64,000 nucleotides of DNA from Plumapathes pennacea. Taxonomy: Eukaryota; Cnidaria; Anthozoa; Antipatharia; Myriopathidae. The notes under the pieces were generated by a model. The model was given only the letters and a program-made list of their open reading frames with translations, was not told the origin of the DNA and searched no databases. The stretch spans positions 20,642,331-20,706,330 of the forward strand of contig OZ038465.1 of NCBI GenBank assembly GCA_964036295.1. The letters run 5' to 3'. The position numbers and the translations under genes were made by a program. This document shows, piece after piece, positions 10,426 to 20,221 of this stretch. Position 1 is the first letter of the stretch. Every line of letters starts with the position of its first letter.

Positions 10426-12132
10426 ATGGCGGACGCTGCACACAGAAAGCGAGTTGTTGCGGTGTTGTTTTTAGTTCAGTTATTGGAAGAAGAAGAGTCT
10501 CGGCCTACAAAAAGAAACAGAGCACTGTACATGAGAGATTGGATTGCTCGACGAGAGGAAAGGGGTGTTTATCACCAGCTTGTTAATGAACTTGCGATCG
10601 AAGATCACTCCGCGTACCGGGACTTTTTTCGTGTCAACAAAGGACAGTTTTTGTTTCTTCAAGAAAAAGTCGCACCGCTAATTGCAAAGAAGGAGCAGCC
10701 CATGTCTGTAAGGTCTACAATCAAGCCAGGTGAAAGGCTTGCTGTTACGCTAAGATTTTTGGCAACTGGCGAAAGTTTTCACTCGCTCGAGTACTCCTTC
10801 CGTATTTCACGCCAAGCGATATCTGCAATTGTCGTGGAAACTTGTCAGGCGCTGTACAAAGTGCTCGCGCCTGATTTTTTTCAGACTCCGAAGACCGAAG
10901 AAGAATGGGAGTCTATCGCCGAAAAGTTTTATTCCCGATGGAATTTCCCACATGGAATTGGTGCCATTGATGGGAAGCGAGTTGTAATCCAACAACCAGC
11001 AAACTCGGGATCACACTTTTACGACTATAAGGGGAACAGCAGCATTGTACTCCTTGCTGTGTTTGGTCCCGAGTACCAGTGTTTGTGGGCTAGTATTGGG
11101 ACAAATGGCCGATCACCAGATTCAGCCATATGGCAAAAATCTGACCTGAAGGCCGCACTTAGCTCTGTGGAAAATGCCTTGCACTTACCACCACCAAAGT
11201 CCTTGCCTGGAAGATCCAAGCCAGTGCCCTACGTCTTAACCGGAGATGATGCATTTGCTCTAACTAGGTTTCTCATGAAACCTTTTCCACACTCAGGATT
11301 ATCTTCAGAGCAACGAATCTTCAACTACAGGTTATCACGTATGCGCAGAATTTCAGAAAATGGCTTTGGAATACTGGCAAACAGGTGGAGAGTGTTTCGA
11401 GCTCCCATACAGCTACCCCCCGAAACTGTGGTTGGCTTGGTTATGGCAGCACTGGTTCTCCATAATTACTTGAGGTGTGTATAAAAATGAATATAATAAT
11501 AAATTATCTGGAAAATGCAAATGAGGGTTTTCTTGTTTGTCGTTTGTTTATTAACTCGGTGCCACATAGAGCTATTAGTTAGCAGATCCATAATGTAAAA
11601 TAAACTCGTTCTTGCAGGCTGAAGTGATAAATTCCAAGCATTTTTCTGAGCCCAAAAAGTATTGACAAATGAAAAGTAACAGAAGATTAAGAAATGCAAA
11701 TTTTTATCCATTTTTGATCACACATATATATTACCATTTGACATTTTACCAGAGCATGCTGGAATTTCCAGTGAGGCTCTGAAACAGACAGTTTCCCAAG
11801 TACCTAATTAATAATGGTGCACTTGATACAAACTCAAAAGCAACTGTATGCCTCTTAAGCATTTTCTTATTTCTATATATTAAGTTGTGGAAATGTGCTT
11901 TAATCTCAGGGCAGAGTTATTAGCAGACAAAGAAGATCAGCATGGAAACATCATCCCTGGGCCTTGGAGAAATGCAGAAAGCCAACATCAGCTGTCATGG
12001 TCTGACTTCCACCCAGTGTGCAGCAACAATTACTCCAACGAAGCACGAGCCATCAGGGAAGAGTATGCTGCTTATTTTAGTAATGAAGGAGCAGTGTCTT
12101 GGCAATGGCAACAATGTGGACTGAACAATTAA
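10426..12132 (+). CDS. Harbinger transposase nuclease (HARBI1-like, DDE_Tnp_4), two exons
   Basis: This is the catalytic subunit that cuts and rejoins Harbinger DNA. I model exon 1 as 10,426-11,474 and exon 2 as 11,910-12,132, giving 423 aa. The donor AG|GTGTGT and acceptor CTCAG|G restore HNYLR followed by AELLADKEDQHGN in frame. Without splicing the frame stops at 11,484. Visible motifs: GAIDGKRV (first catalytic Asp, about residue 185), GRSPDSAIW (second Asp), TGDDAFALTRFLMKPFP, then RRISENGFG (third acidic residue). Exon 2 supplies the usual C-terminal AYFSNEGAVSWQ. The start codon has a good context (AAG ATG G). Its partner is the MADF protein encoded convergently in the same element. 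Confidence 0.88.
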
Positions 12133-13103
12133 GCCCAACATGTTCATCCAAATTCTTCAGAGATTTAACAAATTGACGTCAGTTTTTTATGTGTCTGTCC
12201 TCTTATTGATCATGAAACGCGTCATAACATTGTCAAAAAGTTGTGGATCCACGATGGCTCGTGCTTCGTTGGAAGTCATGAAAGAAATGAAACTAGACGC
12301 TTTTCTGCTGCGGTTTTCTCGACAATTTCAAGACAAAGCCCAAGGAAATTCGCCTCTGAACACTTCTGGTTCTCTACTTCAAATGTCGCTTTTGCAAGAA
12401 CTGAGGTAAAATTGAAGCTGAATTCACCTTCTTCGTCCAAATCACTGTCGTCAGCACTTGATTTTATGTGTCTGTCCTCTTATTGATAATGAAAATTAGC
12501 CAATCACAAAGCGAGAAACTGACGTGTTATTGTAAAAAATATTATCTCTGTCTATTGTTAATAGGGTTTCTTTTGTCTAAGGGCATCTTACCTTTTTCTT
12601 GGAGAAACAAGAACTGCATGCTCTTTGTGACACAAAAAAGTCCCAGTTTGCAGTGTGGTGTTCAATCACATGTAGAATGATCGATGTAGGAGTACATATA
12701 TGCCTCTTTTTATATGCATGCTTTTCCCATGATTGTAATATATTGACAAAAAAACATATTTTGTAAAATCTTGTTTGACATAATGATCAAACCTGCTTTA
12801 TTGAAAATAGTTTGAAAGGGTATATATTAAGGATATACCTATTTATTGAAAATAGTTTCAAAGGTATATAAGAAGAACATACAGGATAAACATAGCATGA
12901 TCACAGTTCATGCTTTACCCAATTTAACTTCAAATATCAATGTTTTGCCCTTCTCTACTGAAAAGTTTAGAAATCAAAACTCTAATAAAACCAAGATAGA
13001 TTTGCCTTAAGTTTTGTTGCTTGCACTTCCTCATTTCAATGTATATACAGTTTGCATTGTCAAATACAAAATAATGTGAAGTAAAACTGAGTGTGAAGCA
13101 CTA
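12133..13103. other. Harbinger interior between the two convergent genes
   Basis: This is AT-rich 3' UTR-like sequence. Two direct copies of TGTGTCTGTCCTCTTATTGAT lie near 12,190 and 12,467, bounding about 280 bp that may be an older nested insertion. Two copies of TTTATTGAAAATAGTTT lie near 12,796 and 12,841. I see no further gene. Confidence 0.5.
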
Positions 13104-14957
13104 TTATGCCCAGCGAAAATTACTCCCTGGCATGCCTAGAGATGAAGAGTAGGTATTCATTGCAAACCCTGCAGGTAACTCACTGGGCTGTTGATTTGAG
13201 TTACTGACAGCACCCATGCATGCCAATTGGGGGTCTGCATAGCTCTCCATTTCTAAGTCAAACACTACATCATTTATTCGCTTCTTTGCATAAGCAACCT
13301 GACGAGCTGAAAATTTCTTCAATGTAGATTCTAATGATTTTACAAACAAAGATATTTCATCATTTGCCTGGTTTCCAATATTGAACCTCTCCTGCTCTAT
13401 TGTAATTGGTGCCAATGGTGTCCTTAGACACTTGATGGCCTCTTTGTAAAGGTCAAGTTTTACTTCCTCCATTTCCTTTGCCTTTTCGGCCTTAAACTTT
13501 TTTCCGGCTTTAAAATCAGCTGTGCAGTGGTCTTCCAGTGATGTGATAGGGAGGTCAACATCATCACTTCCTTTGATGAACATCATCTCTTTGAAGAATT
13601 TCCACTGTGAATTGTAAACAGAATCTGCACCTGCCCCAGACACTTTGCTGCCTTCCTCCCACTTTAGCTCCCGGCAGAAAATTGTCTTCAGCACATGCCA
13701 CTGCTTCTTTATGTCATCTATAGTACGACTGAAAAAATAAATCAATAAATAAATACATGAGGTTTAAGTCATGGTATCAATTGGAAGTACCATGTATATA
13801 TAACCTTGAATCTATCACATGTGGAGTGTAATTACCCCCTCTCTTCCTTTTGTACATAAATGAATTTCAAAATTGCACCTGTCTTTAATCTTTGACTTTC
13901 ACCTCTTTCCTGATGATTCAAATTTATTTTACACTAATAAAAGCCTCTTTGCTATGGAAACAGCCATGAACAACCACCTTGAAGCATAGCTGGCTTATTT
14001 GCAATATTGAAATATTGAGAAATCTAGCTACATCATATTTCATCCACTCCAGAAAAAGCTCATTCATTGCATAAACACTTATTAAAATATTATTCTCATA
14101 TAAGGTATCTAGGTATAATAATTGACATCAATCTAAACTGGAAATGCCAGTTTATTCATATTATAACTAAACTATTAAAGAAGGAAGTACAGAGTTGATA
14201 AGCACAAAGAATTTTGTAGTCAATTAAGCTTTCCAGTTTGTAAAATATTTGAGAAGTTCAATTATTAAGTTTCGTGTTTATGCTCACTTATGAAACTTTG
14301 GAATCACATAATAAATAATAGCGGCTCGTTGTGATCTGCCAAGACCTGTTTATAAAGGGCCAGTATTTCTCCGGTTCGACAGACCGATCCGCAAACGAGC
14401 TACAGTTTTAACATAAAACAAACAAAAAAGATGTATAAATTACATAATTACCTGGGAAGCAAAGCATTCAGTTTGGCGAAATTCAAATCCTTTAGGCTCC
14501 TGTCTCTGTAAGCAAGTAGCCTGTGATTCCACAAAGCTTCATTTTCTTTATAGAACTGAATGAGTGTTTCGGTGTCTTCTTCATTCCACTCTCGTTCTTC
14601 CTTCACTTTCATCGACTGCAGGACCTCATGTTTCATGTATGAGAGAGCCTCATAAAACTTCCACTTCGACTTTTGCCCATCCTGCTCTTTCTTAACCTCT
14701 CTTGTATATGCCGTTCGGGCGCCGTGAAGTATACGTTTCAAGTTGTTCGGCGTGAGGTTGAACTGCTCGCAGAGCTCCTCGGTTGCCTGATTCCTCTGCA
14801 GTTTGTCTTTGAAGGAAACTGTTCCACTATCCCACAGACACGGAAAATTCTCCAACTTCTGAAACAGCGACATTTTTTCTGCCTCCGACAGTTTTCTTTC
14901 TAAAGTTATCTCTGAAGTTTCAACAATTCCGACCTCGTTCTGCAGGACAGCCGCCAT
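13104..14957 (-). CDS. Harbinger accessory MADF/Myb-like DNA-binding protein, two exons
   Basis: PIF/Harbinger elements encode a second protein that binds the transposon ends and brings the nuclease to DNA. I model exon 1 as 14,957-14,452 and exon 2 as 13,728-13,104, giving 376 aa. The donor CCCAG|GTAATT and acceptor TTTTTTCAG|T join LNALLPS to RTIDDIKKQWHVL. Two MADF-type helical units are visible. The first covers about residues 20-100 (FPCLWDSGTVSFKDKLQRNQ ... SKWKFYEAL). The second spans the splice junction (NEALWNHRLLAYRDRSLK ... QWKFFKEM). A charged helix (AEKAKEMEEVKLDLYKEAIK) follows. ATG at 14,957 (AAC ATG GCG) is preferred over the upstream in-frame ATG at 15,059, because that one lies at the inner edge of the terminal repeat region. 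Confidence 0.85.
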
Positions 14958-15100
14958 GTTTGTTTTATCAATCACTCGGCAGCCAATGACGAGCGAGCTT
15001 TGGAGATTTGTTGCGTGACAAGTTGCCGCGCGGGTGGTAAAACGAGCAACAAAACGCAACTTTGTTGCAAAAAGTAGAAGCCGAGTCTACTTTTTGCAAC

Positions 15101-15246
15101 ATGTTGCCGCAACTTGCAACACCAAATTTTGTTGCAGAACAAGTTGCGCGCGTAGGTAGTAATACGTGCAACAACAGGCTGCAACTTGCTACGCAACTTT
15201 GTTGCGCGACAAGTTGCAAGAAAATGTTGCCCGTATTACTTCACCT
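15101..15246. repeat. Harbinger right terminal inverted repeat
   Basis: Reverse complement of 10,241-10,386 with one mismatch. Just inside it, 15,064-15,103 forms a further hairpin (GTTGCAAAAAGTAGA and its complement). The base after the element begins GTATCCGG, which is receptor exon 23 sequence and not a TTA target duplicate. Confidence 0.88.
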
Positions 15247-15929
15247 GTATCCGGTCGGTTTTCCGATATTGGTCCGGATGCTTCTGTGGAAATACTACTA
15301 CAAACTACTCAAGGATGAAGAGGAACTCGGAATGAGAGACCAACCTATGATGTGTATGGGTGACAGTCGTCACGTGATGCAGCAGTCAAACGTGCACACG
15401 TGTAAGCAGCCTAATGTCCCGGATGCAACGTTCTCGCTGATTTGTTCTACGAAAACTACGAGCCGCGGTTTCGGTTCTGGGAAGTGACGGAGATGTACCG
15501 CAAGTGGTTCTTGATGTGTGGCCTCGTTTTCATTAGTTCCCACAGCCGTTCCCAGATTGGCATTGGCGTTCTGTTATCAGGGCTCTTCTCCATGCTCCAC
15601 GCAGGATATCAACCAATAGCAGACAAGTCCGAGAACATGCTGCAGTCGGTCGCCCTCCTAGTGATCTTCTTTGACTTGAGCCTCGGTGTGATGTTGAAGC
15701 CATCAGGAGATGCTGATCCAGTTGGTGTGAATCAACAATACGATTCTGCTGTAGTCTCTAGTCTCTATATCAATGTTATTAATTTCAGTTACTGCACACA
15801 TGAATCATTTTTCCTTTGTTCATCCCAGTGAGAGCCATCAAGACCATTGCAAAGCTTTGCCGCAAGAAATCCTTCCGTCCTGTTGAATGTGACAGTGTGG
15901 CGACAATAGGACAAGTAGATAGTCTATAA
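15247..15929 (+). pseudogene. Second copy of receptor exon 23-24 remnant, right of Harbinger
   Basis: Positions 15,247-15,980 repeat 9,507-10,240 with a constant offset of 5,740 and no difference that I could find, including the shared 1-nt deletion and the run-on exon 24. It starts abruptly inside a codon of exon 23 at the transposon edge. Beyond 15,980 the sequence continues into the unique right flank that is also present in block B. This is a flank duplication tied to the transposon and not an independent gene copy. Confidence 0.92.
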
Positions 15930-15980
15930 TGTCCGAGGCAAGTTTACACCTAAACTTAGTCCTTACATAGCCGCATGTTA

Positions 15981-16655
15981 CTGACGCTTTCGCGTATAAT
16001 TGGAGAGATAAAAAAGCCATAGGCTCTCAAAAACCACTGTATTGTTTTCCGAACACTTTCATTGCGCTTGTCGGGTAGTTAAGGTTTGCTCGCCGAACTG
16101 ACTTTTTACCTATAAATGTTATTTAACAGCAGGTAGCTATACGCAGTATGATAGAATTTTTTAGTACTATCAATTCTATGTCTCTTAAAATTTAACCAAC
16201 TGGGATATTCAAGTCATACAAAAGCAATGATGTAATGATGTAACAGATGGGTAACCTCACTCGATTGTTGCCACTCACTGAAGTCAATCGAGTGAAGGCA
16301 GCGTATGTATCGGCAACCGAACTCTAAATATTATGTTCCTCGCTCTGACCTTCCAGAACACTCAAAACTGGCAATTAAGTGTCCAATATCCGGAATAGTA
16401 CTTGGCTTGCCCCCAGACTCCATGAAATGGAAGAGTTTGAACTTTGGAGACAGAGAATTTGTGGAAGGCTGTTTGTGAAGGTTGCAGTTGACGTGGGTGC
16501 TTCGAAACAGTCCAAATAACTAAACTAAATCCACGCAAAAACAGTCGTATCGACTGCGCTGCGTTTTTATCCCGGGGCTTTTTACCGTCATCTGGACAAC
16601 GATCCATCTCCAGCCGATAACAATTTGACGAGAAGATAAAAGACAATTGCTTACT
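15981..16655. other. Tail-to-tail spacer and TMEM94 3' UTR region
   Basis: Homologous to 62,745-63,414 and, more distantly, to 1-482 and 53,560-54,040. It includes AGTCAATCGAGTGAAGGCAG, shared by all four. The minus-strand ORF at 16,362-16,646 starts downstream of the TMEM94 stop and shows no domain, so I treat it as 3' UTR. Confidence 0.6.
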
Positions 16656-18788
16656 TCAGAATGGTGAATTCATCCCTAACTTGGTACCAAACTGGAGCTT
16701 GGCTCTTTTCTGATATCGAATCCAAAACCTACAAGATCAAATGAACAGATAAGTACAATATGCTAATTACAATTTTATCCACATAAGTATTACAATTTTC
16801 TCGAATGTGATTGGTGCATCAACCTCTGTTTAAATCGTAATCGGAAGAAAACGCGGTCATATTCCTCTAATTTTATTTTATTGATATGAGTTGAAACCAT
16901 ATAGCAAAAACCAAACTAACAACAACAGAAAACAAAACAACAAGAACATAACAAACCGCACTTACTTTATATATCTTCTCTTTATTAGTTCACTGATCCC
17001 GATAGAGACAACCGGCCACAACACGAACACAACAACAACAGACAAACAACAACAGAAAACAAAACAACAAGAACATAACAAACCGCACTTACTTTATATA
17101 TCTTCTCTTTATTAGTTCACTGATCCCGATAGAGACAACCGGCCACAACACGAACACAACAACAACAGAGTCTGGCAAATCAGTGATGCTGTAGTGGGTT
17201 TCTGTAGTCGCATTCCAGGCGGCCTGGGACACTACAAAATATATCAGTTGAAGAGCGAGGCTGCAAAAACAACAATAAACAATAAATTTTAATTTAAAGC
17301 TGAAATGCGCACCCACCCTAGACGACTACATAAATTGAAGAGTAAGTCTGGAAGAACGAAGACATATAATGGCTGAAATGCAATGTGGTTAAGCCTCAAA
17401 CGTTTTTTCCTTGTTCGACTATAATAACAGTAACAGTAACAACAACAACAACGACAACAACAACAACAACAACTGCATTCTCGCAAATACTTGACAAGAG
17501 ACAGTTCCAGGAGTGGGTCATGTCGTTAATGTATATAGCGTGAAGTCTACCTTTTACGTTCAAATGGACATTACATTTTATGGAAGCGAAAAGCGTTAAA
17601 GCCAGTGGGTGCCACGATTCTGTTCACGCATGATGATGCCACCCACCCAACAACGTCCAGATCGTAACAACAAAACAGAGAGCGTCTTACATTATTAGCA
17701 CAGAATACTTCCACTGTTTGTTAACGAAGGGAGACTTTTTCCATAGTAAGTGAAGGCGATGAACATAACTCGACGACATGACACCTGTTAAGCCACGGAA
17801 AGCATAAAAAACACCGTGAAACAAAGATATGGTACAACTTATGACAAACACCGATATAACACAGAAAAAATCAGCGCGAAACAATGATATGGTACAACTT
17901 ATGACTAACACCGATATGACGCACAAAAACACCGTGAAACAGTGATATGGTACAACTTATGACTAACCCCGATATAACACAGAAAAAATCAGCGCGAAAC
18001 AATGATATGGTACAACTTGTGACTAACACCGATATAACACAGAAAAAAAAAACAGTGAAACAAAGATATGGTACAGCTTATGACTAACACCGATATAACA
18101 CAGAAAAAATAGCGCGAAACAATGATATGGTACAACTTATGACTAACACCGATATGACGCCCAAAAACACCGTGAAACAATGACATGGTACAACTTATGA
18201 CTAACACCGATATGACGCACAAAAACACCGTGAAACAATGATATGGTACAACTTCTGACTAACACCGATATAGTGCATAAAAACACCGTGAAACAAAGAT
18301 ATGGTACAGCTTGTGACTAACACCAATATAACGCACAAAAAACACCGTGAAACAATGATATGGTACAACTTATGACTAACACCGATATAGTGCATAAAAA
18401 ATCAGCGCGAAACAAAGATAGACTCTCACAATAATCGTTTGTTTGCTACGCTGTTTGATTGTTCCAAACAAGTTTGGCATCATTCTTGGCCAATCAGGAT
18501 CAAATCATTGCGATCCATAGCAACATCGGTATCTTCGCACGTGTTTGACACAAAAGAGGTACCAAAAAAGGGGGAAGATAAAACAACAATGCAATTTAGT
18601 CAGTGACAAAGAAAACGCACCAAAAAAGACCACGAGAAACAATGCATTGACATCTTGTGCCAGGGCAAGAGCTTGACTGTGGCTCGTACCCAGGCCGTTC
18701 CACAGCTCACTGTTGTTCCTGGTGAATAAAGAACCTTGATTTGAATCCTTGATGAGTCGTGGGCAGGTAAATTAGAAAAAAAACAAAA

Positions 18789-18819
<31 letters not shown>

Positions 18820-20221
18820 TCGATGAACATAACTGGACTCGGTTTTTACAAGTTTTAATTTTCTATGCATGTCACTTACATTTCATTGTATTTCTATACC
18901 ATATTTGTCTGTTGTGGTGGAGTTCGCTTGCTTAGCATTATGTAAAACCCTATACAGTGACCTACACGAAGGATACCGCAAAACGATTTCATCGCGAAGG
19001 CAATGAGGCGGCGCCCGTGATGCAATCGTCCTGCGGTATCCTTCATGTAGGTCAATATGTAGGGATTTGCATAATGGAAAGCAAGAGAACTCCTCTGCGC
19101 CGTGTGGCCTTGTGCGTCGTGAAATACAAAGAGGTTATTACACGGGAAGGAGTGCAATACGGCGGAGTATTTTTACGAGTCGGTTTTATTTTTTCGAGCC
19201 TGCTTCAGGCGAGAAAAAATAAAATTGACGAGTAAAAATACAGCCGTATTGCACGACTTTTCGTGTAATAAATTGTTTATTATACGACAAACGAAGCAGG
19301 GCAAACGTTCTCGCCGCGCGCAAAATGGAACAAAAAAAAATGACGCGTTCGTAAACTTTGCTTGCGAAAATTGATCACGTAAGGTAATAAACCAGTTGAT
19401 CTGGTTCCTGACGAGTGCAATACGCTCCCATATTTGCACTCGTTTTGGCCCGTATTTGCACTCGAAAATGTGAAGTCGTGTAATAATGGTTTTTATTATA
19501 TAGACACGAGTGTTTTACTGGAAAATATACCGTGCGTAAAATCCATACGAAACTACATCCGGGACCCGAGTGGCGTATTTTTCATATCCTCACTAGTGAG
19601 GATATCGTTGGCATCATTTCCCGCTCTTTTGTGCAATTTCTCGTAAAACACTCGTGTCTAATATAATAAAAAGAAAATTACACGGCAGCTTGAAGATATG
19701 GATTTTATTTTCTCGTGGTAAAAACAATATTTTACTCACTCGCGAAGCGCTCGTTCGTAAAATATTGTTTGTACCACTCGAAAATAAAATTAATATCTTC
19801 GCGCCGCCGTGTAATATCCTCTATAACATAATCCAAATCCGAAAAAAAGAAAAGGAGGAATGAATGTAAAATTAACCTTTCTGCAACATCGTTCAACAAA
19901 ATATTTCAAAATCCGCTCAACAACTTTCAACAGTGCTGGAAGTTGTTCAACTAAATGTTGAAACCACTTCACGAGGAATTAACCCTTAATGGATAACATT
20001 AGAAAAAGGGTAAACGAAAAGGCTGGCAAAACGCGACATAAATATTTATTGTAGCTTACGTGTTACCTGAATCCCAGAAGAAAATGACACTTGGTATGAT
20101 CATCACGATGTATTTTTGCACAAAATCCGCGCAGGGTCAGTGGAAATAACACGATGGAGCACACGAAGGCACAAGGCAGAAATCCAAGGAGAAAGTACCA
20201 GCAGAAAGAGAGCATGATGTC
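16656..20221 (-). CDS. TMEM94: TMEM94-like P-type-ATPase-related membrane protein, last three exons only
   Basis: TMEM94 is a multi-pass ER membrane protein related to P-type ATPases and linked in vertebrates to ion transport. I model exons 20,221-20,067, 17,260-17,093 and 16,728-16,656. Phases agree (ends AG, starts C; ends AA, starts G), and all donors and acceptors are canonical. The joined frame gives a membrane segment (CWYFLLGFLPCAFVCSIVLF), then LPDSVVVVFVLWPVVSIGIS and ELIKRRYIK. It ends RYQKRAKLQFGTKLGMNSPF and stop, matching the TMEM94 C-terminus as I recall it. The first of these exons is the least certain. The 5' two-thirds or more is not in the 1.5 kb before the next gene, so this is either a truncated 3' duplicate or a gene whose front was lost. 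A 114-bp tandem duplication (about 16,940-17,165) repeats the end of the middle exon and its donor. Confidence 0.7.
17806..18412. repeat. Minisatellite, about 10 copies of a 59-bp unit
   Basis: Units contain GATATGGTACAACTTATGAC then TAACACCGATATRACRCA and AAAACACCGTGAAACAA. About ten copies start near 17,828, 17,887, 17,945, 18,005, 18,067, 18,126, 18,184, 18,240, 18,299 and 18,358. It lies within the long intron of the TMEM94-like gene. Repetitive minus-strand ORFs across it (VISCTISLFH repeats) are artefacts of the repeat. Confidence 0.92.
18920..19092. mobile_element. Foldback element (TIR about 60 bp)
   Basis: The left arm GAGTTCGCTTGCTTAGCATT ... GAAGGATACCGCA is mirrored on the right by TGCGGTATCCTTC ... 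AAGCAAGAGAACTC. The loop is about 55 bp. It has no coding capacity. It is the first of four adjacent foldback elements. Confidence 0.8.
19137..19484. mobile_element. Foldback/MITE-like element, family ATTACACG (copy 2)
   Basis: Reverse-complement copy of 1,394-1,738, with ends ATTACACG and CGTGTAAT. Internal inverted segments around GGTTTTATTTTTTCGAGCCT and GAGAAAAAATAAAATTGACG form a hairpin. Confidence 0.8.
19494..19668. mobile_element. Foldback element, family GACACGAGTG (copy 1)
   Basis: Ends TATTATATAGACACGAGTGT and its near complement TCGTGTCTAATATAATA. The middle carries a perfect 22-bp palindrome starting ATATCCTCACT (about 19,585-19,606). Further copies: 30,451-30,635 (reverse) and 41,901-42,076 (direct). 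Confidence 0.85.
19677..19815. mobile_element. Foldback element, family ATTACACGGC
   Basis: ATTACACGGC ... TGGTAAAAACAATATTTTAC is mirrored by GTAAAATATTGTTTGTACCA ... GCCGTGTAAT. Partial copies follow or precede the GACACGAGTG element at 42,085-42,160 and 30,355-30,442, and one lies alone near 29,941-29,995. This suggests the two foldbacks often travel as a pair. Confidence 0.75.

Larger units (their letters stand above)
10241..15246. mobile_element. PIF/Harbinger DNA transposon, apparently complete (5,006 bp)
   Basis: Terminal inverted repeats of 146 bp (10,241-10,386 and 15,101-15,246) differ at one visible position and begin AGGTGAAGTAATACGGGCAA. Inside are the two proteins of the superfamily in convergent orientation: a DDE nuclease (plus) and a MADF/Myb-like protein (minus). 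Both have intact spliced reading frames. The left flank ends in TTA, the usual Harbinger target trinucleotide, but the right flank is not TTA. Block B has no element. Intact frames and near-perfect ends imply recent activity. Confidence 0.93.
1..17370. repeat. Segmental duplication block A
   Basis: This stretch aligns collinearly with 53,545-64,000 at very high identity. The order is the same in both: TMEM94 last-exon remnant, receptor exon 19 and 20 remnants, LINE fragment, MACPF gene, repeated MACPF flank, receptor exon 23-24 remnants, TMEM94 3' end. Differences that I can see: A has a foldback element at 1,394-1,738 in place of about 45 bp present in B. A has a complete second flank unit at 5,340-6,287, while B has a truncated one. 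Only A carries the Harbinger element (10,241-15,246) plus a duplicated 734-bp flank. Only A has a 114-bp tandem duplication near 16,940-17,165. The block begins before the window, so its left edge is unknown. Confidence 0.93.

Noticed and set aside
10480..10662. Minus-strand ORFs opposite the Harbinger nuclease
   Set aside because: Shadows of the transposase exon in other frames.
11887..12132. A separate 81-residue gene inside the Harbinger element
   Set aside because: It is the second exon of the nuclease: its phase and content (AYFSNEGAVSWQ) complete the transposase C-terminus.
16362..16646. 94-residue minus-strand ORF, with related ones at 170-466, 53,702-53,911 and 63,120-63,365
   Set aside because: It lies after the TMEM94 stop codon, shows no domain, and differs in length between copies. 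It is most simply 3' UTR sequence shared by all copies.
17687..18395. Minus-strand ORFs with repeated VISCTISLFH
   Set aside because: They read through the 59-bp minisatellite, whose unit length is not a multiple of three, and have no splice or start evidence.
17806..18412. CRISPR-like direct repeats
   Set aside because: Units are contiguous with no unique spacers, and the DNA is animal nuclear sequence. It is a minisatellite.
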